Shown here: positions 49,538 through 56,938 of the stretch, one piece after another
Position numbering within the stretch: position 1 is the stretch's first letter
Layout of the letters: the number at the start of each line of letters is the position of its first letter
NCBI GenBank assembly: GCA_026394265.1
Contig: JAPKYO010000040.1
Location: 1 to 56,938 of the forward strand
Origin: Candidatus Bathyarchaeota archaeon
GTDB lineage: Archaea > Thermoproteota > Bathyarchaeia > TCS64
DNA: 56,938 nt
Direction: 5' to 3'
Notes under the pieces: model-generated
The model's input: only the letters and a program-made list of their open reading frames with translations
Databases searched by the model: none
What the model was told of the DNA's origin: nothing
Position numbers and translations under genes: made by a program

Positions 49538-50704
49538 CTACGCGAAGACTTCCTCGAACCTCTTCACAAGCTCCTTCTCCTGCCCCGGCAGCAGCATCAG
49601 AGTGTTTATGATGAAGTTGTTGCTGTCAGCCCAGTTCCTGACCCAGACCTCCGGGTCCCCATCCTTCAGCTTCTTCACGATCGCGGAGACCTCGTCGATG
49701 GTCTTGTCTATGAAGTGGACGTTCAGCCCGAGCGTGTTGTAGGCGATGCCCGAGCCGCTCTTGGGCAGGTAGCTGATCCGCGCCTCCTTGAGGCCGGGTA
49801 GCTTCCTGATCCTCTTCTCGATGTACCTCGCCCTCTCCCACGCGGGGGCGATCCTCTCCGCCTCGTGGTCGAGCGCCATCCACCTCTTGAAGGCGACTAT
49901 GATGCCGACGATCTCCTGCCTGTCCAGCTTGTAGCCGCGACCGATGCCCCTCCACTTGCCGGGCGTCTCATCAGGCCCCGACTCCGCCCCGATGAAGCTG
50001 TGCAGCGTCATAGCCTCTATGAGGTCCTTGCGCCCGATGGCGAAGCCTGTGCTGTTCGGACCATGCACGTACTTGCCCCCGAAGGCGACGACGTCCGCCT
50101 TCATGTCCATGTACATCTTGAAGTTGCTCGTCGGGTACGTCATCCCCGCCGCGTCCACGATGACGGGTATCCCGTGGCTGTGCGCCATCTTCAGCAACTC
50201 CTTGAGCCCGGGCACGCCCCTCTTAGGCGCCGTCGGGTACGCGTAGTGGATCGCCGCCGTCCTCTCCGTTATCGCGGCCTCAAACTCGTCCACGCCGCAG
50301 CCCCAGTTCTCGTCGCCCACCATAACGAACTTGCCACCCGCGACCTCCATGGCGCGGTCGTAGACGTAGAGCCTGTTGCACCGCTGTATGATGATCTCGT
50401 TCTTCATCCCCGTGGTGTCGGGGAGGCGCCTCATCTTCTCCGGGTCCTTGCCCGCGATGCAGGCAGCCGCGGCGAGGGTCAGCGCGGCGAAGCCACCGCT
50501 CGTGATGATGGCGGCCTCAGCCCCCGTCCCCTTCGCGATAATCTCGCCGCCCCTCGTCAAGAGGTCCCACATGTTACAGTAGCTGCCATTCGCCCTCTCC
50601 ATTGCCTCCTGCACCTCCTTCGGCACAGTGCTCCCACCCAACCGGGTCAGGGCGAACGCGGCGTTAACCACACGCTTACAACCGATTTCCGAATAGACAC
50701 TCAT
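49538..50704 (-). CDS. SelA-like PLP enzyme (amino-acid lyase/aldolase type)
   Basis: 388 residues from ATG 50704. The frame extends to 50722, but a TATA (GTTTTATCG, minus strand) is centred about 29 nt before this ATG. It belongs to the selenocysteine-synthase-like fold-type I group: GGSTVPKEVQEAM, KGTGAEAAIITSGGFAALTLA, PLP-Lys211 in FGGKYVHGPNSTG, and VIVDAAGM. Such proteins include D-glucosaminate/2-amino-acid ammonia-lyases as well as SelA. No other selenocysteine genes are near, so an amino-acid lyase is more likely. The substrate is unknown. Confidence 0.85.
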   Translation of the reverse strand: MSVYSEIGCKRVVNAAFALTRLGGSTVPKEVQEAMERANGSYCNMWDLLTRGGEIIAKGTGAEAAIITSGGFAALTLAAAACIAGKDPEKMRRLPDTTGMKNEIIIQRCNRLYVYDRAMEVAGGKFVMVGDENWGCGVDEFEAAITERTAAIHYAYPTAPKRGVPGLKELLKMAHSHGIPVIVDAAGMTYPTSNFKMYMDMKADVVAFGGKYVHGPNSTGFAIGRKDLIEAMTLHSFIGAESGPDETPGKWRGIGRGYKLDRQEIVGIIVAFKRWMALDHEAERIAPAWERARYIEKRIRKLPGLKEARISYLPKSGSGIAYNTLGLNVHFIDKTIDEVSAIVKKLKDGDPEVWVRNWADSNNFIINTLMLLPGQEKELVKRFEEVFA

Positions 50705-50746
50705 GGAAGGGAGAGGCGCCACGAGGCGATAAAACAGTTTGCAGAA

Positions 50747-51211
50747 TCAGGCACCCTCGACACCCCGCTCCCTGCGCAGGAAGTCGCCGAGGTCGAAGAC
50801 GTTCATCAACAGCATCCTCCCCTCATGCGTCTCGACCCTGCCGTAGCCCAGGCAGTCCCCCCCGAGCATCACGAGGAAGCAGGCACCCTCGGCCAGCTCC
50901 CCCTCGCTCCTCATGATGCTCTCGGCGAAGACGTCCCGCCCGCAGGCGAAGAGCCACCCCACCTTCTCATCGACCCAGACCTTGTTCGGACCCTGCATCT
51001 TTCCGAGCTCACGCAGTAGACTGGCGCCGGGTATGAACTCCCCCTTCGTCCGCCCGAGAAGTTTGCCCGCGTAGACCAGCCTGCCCCTGTCATGGATCTG
51101 CGCCGCGACCTCGGGGGCAACGGCGAAACGCCTATTGTTCAAGCTAACCCTCTCCCCCATCGGCTCGTAGACGGCGCCGACCGCCGCGAGGAAATCCTTC
51201 AGCTCCCTCAT
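50747..51211 (-). CDS. PUA-domain protein coupled to an RNA methyltransferase
   Basis: 154 residues from ATG 51211, overlapping the methyltransferase stop by four bases. The second half shows a PUA/Nip7-like RNA-binding pattern: AGKLLGRTKGEFIPGASLLREL, VDEKVGWLFACGRDVFAESI, and LGYGRVE...LLMNVFDLGDFLRRE. Archaeal NSUN enzymes often work with a separate PUA protein, so it probably helps target the methyltransferase to tRNA or rRNA. Confidence 0.75.
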   Translation of the reverse strand: MRELKDFLAAVGAVYEPMGERVSLNNRRFAVAPEVAAQIHDRGRLVYAGKLLGRTKGEFIPGASLLRELGKMQGPNKVWVDEKVGWLFACGRDVFAESIMRSEGELAEGACFLVMLGGDCLGYGRVETHEGRMLLMNVFDLGDFLRRERGVEGA

Positions 51212-52092
51212 GGCTTCACAACCTTGGCGACGAAGAAGCCCTGCGTCCCCGTCTCATCGGGCCAGAACCTCCGGCACTTCGCTATCTCCGGACTCAGGCT
51301 CCTGCCAAGCACCTCTGTCAAGGCAGGGCTCCCGGGTCCCCCTACCTCCTCAACCTTCACGTCGTGGTTTTCGAGGAGCCACTGCACGTTCAGTTCATCC
51401 TCCTCAGGCTCGAGGCTGCAGGTGGTGTAGACGAGGGTCCCACCCTGTTTCAGCAGCCCCACCGCCGCGCCGAGGAGCCTCCTCTGCTCCAGCGAATTTT
51501 TCTCCACATCCCCGATGTCCCGCTTCCTAAACCACTCCCGGTCGGTCACATAGTTCCCCGAGCAGGGGGCGTCAAGAAGGACCCTATCGAAGAGTGTGCC
51601 GCCGTAATCGAGCTCCACCGCGTCGGCGCAGTAGGCGACGCAGTTCTCTACGCCGAGTCGCTCGAGGTTGTTCTCCAGCGCATAGAGGCGGTCCCTCTTC
51701 ACATCAACGGAGACGATGGTTCCTTTGTTCCCCATCCACGCCGCCGCCTGCGCCGTCTTCCCCCCCGGGGCCGCACACATGTCCAGTACGACTTCCCCCG
51801 CGGCTGGCGCGAGTACCTCTACTGGGAACTGCGCCGCCGCCTCCTGCATCGCATAGAGGCCGAGTAGGTACTCGAAGCTCGACCCTGCGCTTGACTCGCC
51901 CCCCTCGATGTAGAGGCCATCCCTCAGCCAAGGTATAGGCGTCAATTTGGCGCCCCGCGCCGCGAGCTTCGCCACGACTTCTTCCACACGAGCCAAGAGG
52001 GTGTTAACCCTGATCGCCCTACGTGTCCTCTCGTCGCCCCTCAGATCGTGCCCCATGGCCCTGTAGCGGTCGAGGAATAAGCCAGCGCCCAT
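51208..52092 (-). CDS. NOL1/NOP2/Sun-family RNA m5C methyltransferase
   Basis: 294 residues from ATG 52092. The frame continues to GTG 52131, but the nearest TATA (GCTATAAATT, 52141-52150) predicts transcription from about 52119. The SAM site is DMCAAPGGKT (104-113), the catalytic Cys pair is DAPCSG (174-179, Cys177) and TTCSLEPEE (Cys225), and the acidic loop follows. It makes 5-methylcytosine in tRNA or rRNA. It is the first gene of a two-gene unit with the PUA protein. Confidence 0.92.
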   Translation of the reverse strand: MGAGLFLDRYRAMGHDLRGDERTRRAIRVNTLLARVEEVVAKLAARGAKLTPIPWLRDGLYIEGGESSAGSSFEYLLGLYAMQEAAAQFPVEVLAPAAGEVVLDMCAAPGGKTAQAAAWMGNKGTIVSVDVKRDRLYALENNLERLGVENCVAYCADAVELDYGGTLFDRVLLDAPCSGNYVTDREWFRKRDIGDVEKNSLEQRRLLGAAVGLLKQGGTLVYTTCSLEPEEDELNVQWLLENHDVKVEEVGGPGSPALTEVLGRSLSPEIAKCRRFWPDETGTQGFFVAKVVKP

Positions 52093-52140
52093 GGGACGCT
52101 TCTCAGCCGGAGGCGATTTAACCGTTCCCACACCAACCCA

Positions 52141-52150
52141 AATTTATAGC
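52141..52150. promoter_or_regulatory. Shared TATA between the NSUN unit and the P1 peptidase
   Basis: AATTTATAGC reads as a TATA on both strands. Predicted starts are near 52119 (left) and 52171 (right), fitting both genes. Confidence 0.45.
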
Positions 52151-52184
52151 CCCGGTACACCCTCACTCCACTGAGGCAGCAAAG

Positions 52185-53219
52185 TTGAGACCGCGGGCGA
52201 GAGAACTCGGCATCGAACTGGGGTCGATGAAGACTGGCAGACTGAACGCCATCACCGACGTCGAAGGTGTCGGGGTCGGCCACTCGACGCTCATCGAAGG
52301 AGACTCCATCCGCACAGGCGTAACCGCCATCGTCCCCCACGCGGGAAACCTCATCGAGGACAAGGTCGTCGCCGCCGTCGACATCTACAACGCCTACGGC
52401 AAATCCACGGGGCTCCCCCAGATAATCAACGAGGGCACCCTCGAGACCCCGATAATGCTCACGGAGACCCTGAACACGTGGCGCGTCGCCGACGCCGTCG
52501 TCGACTATCACCGCGACAGGATGGGGCTCGAGCCGCGCTCCCTCAACGTCGTCGTCGGGGAGACGAATGGGGCCTACCTCACAGACAATCTCGGCAGACA
52601 CGTCGGCGCGGAGCAGGTGTTCGCGGCGCTGGACATCGCACGCAGCCCCGCGGGCAGGGGCAGTGTCCCCGAGGGCAACGTCGGCGGCGGCACACCCATG
52701 ACCGGCTACGGCTTCAAGGGCGGAATTGGAACCTCCAGCCGCGTCGGCGAAGGCTTCACGGTCGGCGCCCTCGTCCAACTCAACTGCGGGAGCAAGGAGG
52801 ACCTCACGATAGCGGGCGTACCCGTCGGCAAAGAGATCAAGCTCCCCAAGAAGCCCGAGCCCAGCCCCGGCAACAGCATAATGATGATAATCGCGACAGA
52901 CCTCGCCGTCGAGTCCCGCCAGCTCTGGAAGGTCGCCAAGAGGGCGGTCCTCGGCCTCGCCCGAACCGGCACCTACAGCGGCAACGGCAGCGGCGACTTC
53001 ACCATCGCCTTCACCACGGGGAAGAGGCCACACGAGGGACAAGGAGACGAGTTCCTCAACCCCGTCTACAAGGCTACAGTAGAGGCCACGGAGGAGGCGG
53101 TCGTCAACGCCCTATTCGCGGCGGAGACGATGATCGGATACCAGGGCCACGTCCGGCACGCCCTCCCCCTCGACCAGGTCGCGGAGATATTCGCCAGATG
53201 CGGGCGCGCCCTCCCCTAG
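52185..53219 (+). CDS. P1 family peptidase (DmpA-like aminopeptidase)
   Basis: 344 residues from TTG 52185, with GAGGCA upstream. It belongs to the self-cleaving Ntn-hydrolase family of L-aminopeptidase D-Ala-esterase/amidase. Hallmarks are GRLNAITDVEGVGVGHST near the N-terminus, NCGSKEDLTIAG, and the segment GNSIMMIIATDLAVE (about 224-238), in which the Ser would be the nucleophile freed by autocleavage. It would cleave N-terminal residues from peptides or D-amino-acid amides. Next to two class III aminotransferases, it supports an amino-acid catabolic region. Confidence 0.9.
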   Translation: MRPRARELGIELGSMKTGRLNAITDVEGVGVGHSTLIEGDSIRTGVTAIVPHAGNLIEDKVVAAVDIYNAYGKSTGLPQIINEGTLETPIMLTETLNTWRVADAVVDYHRDRMGLEPRSLNVVVGETNGAYLTDNLGRHVGAEQVFAALDIARSPAGRGSVPEGNVGGGTPMTGYGFKGGIGTSSRVGEGFTVGALVQLNCGSKEDLTIAGVPVGKEIKLPKKPEPSPGNSIMMIIATDLAVESRQLWKVAKRAVLGLARTGTYSGNGSGDFTIAFTTGKRPHEGQGDEFLNPVYKATVEATEEAVVNALFAAETMIGYQGHVRHALPLDQVAEIFARCGRALP

Positions 53220-53268
53220 CCGGTAAATGTTAAACCCACTCAGACGCCAATAGACTCGGTGCATCTTC

Positions 53269-54600
53269 TTGCCTAGCCTCCGAGGCCCAAGGATCGTCGC
53301 GGGACCCCCCGGACCACGCGTCGCCAAGCTCCTCACCGACTCCGGACAGGACCCCTCAACCTATTCCAGCCCGATCGTCGACGAGGCACGGGGCATCTAC
53401 ATCAGGGACCCCGACGGGAACGTCTTCGTCGACCTCATCTCGGGGCGATGCGTCGTCAACACGGGGCACAACCACCCACGCGTCGTCGAGGCGGTGAAGG
53501 CTCAGGCTGAGAGGAGCCTCCACTGGCAGACCGAGCAGGCGTACACGCTCATCCGCCGCTTCGAGGAGATGCTCGGCTCGGGGCCGAAGCAGGTCTACTG
53601 GGGCCAGTCTGGCAGCCTCTCGAACGACCACGCGATAAAGGCGGTGCGCCGCGCCACGGGGAAATCGACGATCCTGAGTTTCACCGGCGCCTACCACGGC
53701 AGCAGCATGGGCGCCATAAGCCTCAGCGGCTACGACCCATCCATGAAGAGGCACTACGGTCCACTCCTCCCCGGCATCGTCCACGTCCCCTACGCGAGCT
53801 GCTACCGGTGCCCCCTCAAGCTCGAGCACCCGGGCTGCGCCCTCGCCTGCCTCGCCTACATCGAGGACGTCGCCTTCAAGAGCTACGTCCCAGCCGACGA
53901 GGTCGCCGCCGTCTTCGTCGAGCCCGTCCAGGGGGACGCGGGGTGGCACATACCGCCCCCCGGCTGGCACCAGGGGCTGAAGAGGCTCTGCGAGAGGCAC
54001 GGTATCCTGCACGTCGCGGATGAGGTCCAGACTGGCTTCGGCAGGACGGGGAAGTGGCTGGGCATGGATCACTGGGGGGTGAAGCCGGACGTCGTCCTCC
54101 TCGGCAAGGCACTGGGGAGCGGCATACCGATAAGCGCCTGTGTCCTCGGCCGAGACCTACTCGAATCCACGGACCCCGAACCCATACCCATCCACGCCCA
54201 GAGCTTCAGCGCCACACCCCTCGGCACCGCTGCCGCCCACGCCACGATGGACGTGATACGCGACGAGCACCTCTGCGAAAACTCGGAGAGAATGGGCGCA
54301 TACATGAAGAGGAGACTCACCGAACTCATGGACCGCCACCCGAGCATCGGGGACGTCCGCGGCCTCGGTCTACTCATAGGCGTCGAAATAGTCAAGGACC
54401 GGGAGAAGAAGACCCCCAACCCCGAGGCAGCGAACGCCATCTGCGCCGAGGCCTTCAGGCGAGGCGTCTACACCCTCAACATGGGCAGCTACGGGGGCAG
54501 AGCAATCCGCGTCGCCCCGCCCCTAATCGTGACCGAGGAGCAGGCAGACACCGCCATAGAAATTCTGGCGGAGTCAATCGGAAAAGTCGAGAAAGGCTAG
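53269..54600 (+). CDS. Class III PLP aminotransferase (aspartate-aminotransferase-family)
   Basis: 443 residues from TTG 53269. Class III fold: ADEVQTGFGRTG (cofactor Asp-Glu-Val-Gln) and PLP-Lys279 in LLGKALGSG, with SGSLSNDHAIKAVRRATG and AYHGSSMGA. Length and the Pro-rich N-terminus resemble archaeal 4-aminobutyrate/ornithine-type aminotransferases, some of which act as amino-acid racemases. Specificity cannot be read from sequence. Its stop codon overlaps the convergent GSA-AM-like gene by four bases, and it follows the P1 peptidase on the same strand. Confidence 0.9.
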   Translation: MPSLRGPRIVAGPPGPRVAKLLTDSGQDPSTYSSPIVDEARGIYIRDPDGNVFVDLISGRCVVNTGHNHPRVVEAVKAQAERSLHWQTEQAYTLIRRFEEMLGSGPKQVYWGQSGSLSNDHAIKAVRRATGKSTILSFTGAYHGSSMGAISLSGYDPSMKRHYGPLLPGIVHVPYASCYRCPLKLEHPGCALACLAYIEDVAFKSYVPADEVAAVFVEPVQGDAGWHIPPPGWHQGLKRLCERHGILHVADEVQTGFGRTGKWLGMDHWGVKPDVVLLGKALGSGIPISACVLGRDLLESTDPEPIPIHAQSFSATPLGTAAAHATMDVIRDEHLCENSERMGAYMKRRLTELMDRHPSIGDVRGLGLLIGVEIVKDREKKTPNPEAANAICAEAFRRGVYTLNMGSYGGRAIRVAPPLIVTEEQADTAIEILAESIGKVEKG

Positions 54601-55892
54601 GGCTTGTAGCCCCTGACGAAGTCCTCGGTCGCCGCGAGGTAGGCGTCTATGTCCCCCGCCGTGTGTGGGCTGCTTATCCAGCAGTGGCTGACGGTGGGGC
54701 TGAGGTAGATGATGCCCCTGTCGAGCATGTGGGCGAAGTAGGACTTCGTCGTCGGCGCGTCGTTCCTGGCGGTGTCACCCGCGCTGCGTGGAATCTTGGC
54801 CTGGAAGTGGATGGCGAACGTCGAGCCGACGCCCGTGACCGTCGCGGGCACCTTTCCCCGCCCGAAGATATCCTCGAGGCCGCCACGCATCCGCTTCCCC
54901 AGCCTGTCGATGTCTATGTAGATTTTACCGTCCTTGAGCAGGTCGAGTGTCGTGCAGCCCGCCACCATGCTGATCGGGTTGCCCGTGAAGGTGCCGCCGT
55001 GGGCGACGCGCTCCTCCGCCTTCGGATACTTTCTCTGGTCGAGGCGCCCCATTACCTCGGCTGAGCCGCAGAAGGCGCCTATGGGGAAACCGCCGCCGAC
55101 GATCTTACCCAGGATGGTGAGGTCGGGTTTGACGCCGTACAGCTCCTGCGCGCCACCGGGGGCGAGACGGAACCCCGTTATCACCTCATCGAAGATGAGC
55201 AGGGTCCCCGTCTCGTCGCATGCCTCGCGTAGGCCCTGCAGGTAGCCGGGCTCGGGTGTGAGGAAGCCCGCCGCGCCCATGACGGGTTCGAGGATCATGC
55301 AGGCGTACTCCCTCGTCTTGAGCCGCTTCCGCGCCGCTTCAAGGTCGTTGTAGGGGACGGCGTCGGTGTCCTCCGTCGTCTTCGGGTTCAGCCCCGCGGA
55401 TTCGGACCTGTTGTAGGGGTAGCTCACCGCCTTGTGGAGGCTGTCATAGCCGCCGTGCCAGCCCCCCTCTATCTTGAGCATCTTCATCCTGCCCGTGTAG
55501 CCGCGTGCTAGGCGCGTCCCGTACAGGTTCGCCTCCGTGCCGCTGGCGCAGTAACGCACCATCTCCGCCGAGGGGACGTTCCTGACGATGCGCTCCGCGA
55601 GCTCGATCTCAAGCTCGTGGCTGAAGCCGATGTGTGTCCCGAGGGGGAGCTGCCTCTTCACCGCGTCCATCACCCTCTTCGGGCTGTGTCCGAGGATCAG
55701 CGCACCGTGCCCCACCCAGAAGTCCGTGTACTCGTTGCCGTCAATGTCCCTGAGCTTGACCCCACTCGCCTCCTCGACGAAGAACGGGTACGGCGGCAGC
55801 GCCCTGATGCCGTAGCTGACACCAGCCGGGAGAACCTTGCACGCCCTGTCGTAAAGTTCCTTGGACCTCGGAGTCTTACCAGCGAACACCAA
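54597..55892 (-). CDS. Class III aminotransferase, glutamate-1-semialdehyde aminomutase-like
   Basis: 431 residues from ATG 55892. DEVITGFRLAPGGAQELYGVKPDL, PLP-Lys263 in ILGKIVGGGFPIGAF and GGTFTGNPISMVAG match the GSA 2,1-aminomutase family. The family also contains amino-acid racemases and aminotransferases, and no tetrapyrrole genes are nearby, so the heme role is unproven. A TATA-like CCTTTTTACC is about 47 nt upstream. It is convergent with the other class III gene. Confidence 0.88.
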   Translation of the reverse strand: MVFAGKTPRSKELYDRACKVLPAGVSYGIRALPPYPFFVEEASGVKLRDIDGNEYTDFWVGHGALILGHSPKRVMDAVKRQLPLGTHIGFSHELEIELAERIVRNVPSAEMVRYCASGTEANLYGTRLARGYTGRMKMLKIEGGWHGGYDSLHKAVSYPYNRSESAGLNPKTTEDTDAVPYNDLEAARKRLKTREYACMILEPVMGAAGFLTPEPGYLQGLREACDETGTLLIFDEVITGFRLAPGGAQELYGVKPDLTILGKIVGGGFPIGAFCGSAEVMGRLDQRKYPKAEERVAHGGTFTGNPISMVAGCTTLDLLKDGKIYIDIDRLGKRMRGGLEDIFGRGKVPATVTGVGSTFAIHFQAKIPRSAGDTARNDAPTTKSYFAHMLDRGIIYLSPTVSHCWISSPHTAGDIDAYLAATEDFVRGYKP

Positions 55893-56185
55893 CCATGTAT
55901 CCCCTGAGATGGATGAATGGTGAAGTGAGGGCGGTAAAAAGGTTGACTAGACAAAAAATTGACTTTTTACAACTCTCTTGGTTATCTATTCTTTCAGAAA
56001 AGAAATGTATCTGATTGATTGGGTCAATCATCGAAGTATAGTGTTTTGGGGTGAAACGTTTTTCCCGTGTGTCTCATGAGGATTCTCTACGCAATTCTTT
56101 TGCGCCACGTAATCGTGCCAATAGTGTTAATAGAATTGTGACGGATAATCCCCTCACACTAGCCTCATAGCGATAGTTTGAAGAG

Positions 56186-56651
56186 ATGGAGAAATCTAAA
56201 GCGGGCTTTCTGATGGATCTAAAACGGCTGAAAGACATAATCGTTGGCACGCCTCTACCGACGACCGAGTATGGGGGGCGGCAACTGAATAAGGTGCGGG
56301 CGCTAGCCACCCTGTCCCCAGATGCGTTATCGTCCATCGCTTATGCCAACTAGGAAATGTTCCTCGGGCTGGTCGCAGCGGGCGCCATCGGCCTATCAAT
56401 GTCTTTCACCCTGGGGCTGGCCATCACAGCGATCCTCGCAATGCTTACCTTATCCTACTATCAGACGATCCACGGTTACCCCTCGGGTGGGTTGGTGGGT
56501 CGTGGATAGTCGCCCGCGAGAACCTTGGGGAACACGCGGGTCTAATCGCCGCGGTGGCTCTTCTGCTTGATTACTTGCTCGTGGCCGCGGTGAGCGCAGC
56601 CAAGGGTGTACATGTTCTGCATAAAATGTGGTTCAAGGCTGAATCCTGAGT
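56186..56651 (+). pseudogene. APC-family amino-acid permease, broken
   Basis: From ATG 56186 the frame reads LKRLKDIIVGTPLPT...LATLSPDALSSIAYAN, then TAG where most permeases have Thr/Glu, then EMFLGLVAAGAIGLSMSFTLG...YYQTIHGYPSGG, the first two helices and the glycine loop. After GGLVG the frame shifts (TAG), and W-I-V-A-R-E-N-L-G-E-H-A-G continues one base away through a third helix, ending at TGA 56649. Only the first third of a 600-residue transporter is present. The 240 bp upstream (55946-56185) show an A/T-rich zone and no gene. Confidence 0.75.
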
Positions 56652-56861
56652 CCGTTTATTGTGGTGTACGCGGATATAGGATGCCCCCTGCAGATTAATA
56701 TGCGAATCTAAATATGCATAAGTGATTACCAAATAAAAATAACCTGACATAATTATATCACCCTCACTTTCCATTTTTATGCTTACACAACCGCACCGAT
56801 TTCGGTGATGAGTAGTTTTTTATAAAGATACAGGGACACGGTGGACACTCGACGGGAAAAC

Positions 56862-56938
56862 ATGACCAACAGAACACAGGTAATCCAAGCCAATGGATTC
56901 GACTCGATTGATTTGTGTGACAGGGGCTTGCCTCACAA
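56862..56938 (+). CDS. Start of an unidentified gene, cut by the window edge
   Basis: ATG 56862 opens 25 codons (MTNRTQVIQANG, FDSIDLCDRGLPH) to the end of the window. A TATA-like TTTTTTATAAAG (56815-56826) precedes it by about 40 nt. Too short to name. The stretch 56652-56861 is A/T-rich and holds nothing else that I can see. Confidence 0.35.
   Translation, partial: MTNRTQVIQANGFDSIDLCDRGLPH

Noticed and set aside
49538..50704. Selenocysteine synthase SelA
   Set aside because: The fold matches but no SelB, SelD or tRNA-Sec is nearby, and archaea use another route, so a lyase is the better call.

Overview
The window looks like a GC-rich archaeal chromosome segment. Archaeal markers are an archaeal-type DnaG with a TOPRIM domain, an archaeal-type tyrosyl-tRNA synthetase, many TATA boxes about 26 nt ahead of start codons (several genes appear leaderless), VapBC, a FilR1-type regulator and an F420/FMN split-barrel protein. 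Together with the many peptidases and a bacterial-type GAPDH, this suggests a heterotrophic Thermoproteota lineage, perhaps Bathyarchaeia. That assignment is an inference.

Layout. 1-10 kb: 5' end of a probable site-2 protease, a nucleotidyltransferase, dnaG with a structured leader or ncRNA upstream, GAPDH, tyrS, an amidase, a histidine-kinase-like protein without the H-box His, a membrane wHTH regulator, and an S9 peptidase cut in two by one in-frame TGA. 10-27 kb: a peptide and amino-acid catabolism region with an M14 carboxypeptidase, an aminotransferase, a two-gene ABC exporter under a 10-bp-phased repeat operator, three paralogous M20 amidohydrolases, a GH172 protein, a flavodoxin-ferredoxin protein, a desuccinylase-like enzyme, a nitrilase, a Cys-rich miniprotein and MntP. 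27-36 kb: a lower-GC accessory island with an AAA/DUF4143 ATPase under twin palindromes, small and broken genes, a dispersed 23-bp repeat, and a type III restriction-modification pair whose methyltransferase has an AT-rich core. It ends at tRNA-Leu(UAA), which is flanked by two homologous, covarying small RNA candidates.

36-46 kb: a MalY-type C-S lyase, a flavodoxin, and a tightly overlapping four-gene operon (polysaccharide pyruvyl transferase, an unusual reductase-AMP ligase fusion, a small unknown protein, a GMC oxidoreductase). Next to it are a flavodoxin, a FilR1-type regulator and a split-barrel flavoprotein. Two of these promoters share an identical operator architecture (ACTCG-N10-CGAGT abutting the TATA box). 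46-57 kb: DUF362, VapBC with a CTG-started toxin, threonine dehydratase-like and SelA-like PLP enzymes, a PUA and NSUN RNA-modification pair, a P1/DmpA-like aminopeptidase, two class III aminotransferases, and a decayed amino-acid permease. No rRNA, CRISPR array or intact transposase was seen.

Taken together, peptides and modified amino acids would be cleaved by S9, M14, M20, P1, amidase and nitrilase enzymes. The aminotransferases and ammonia-lyase-like proteins would then process the products.
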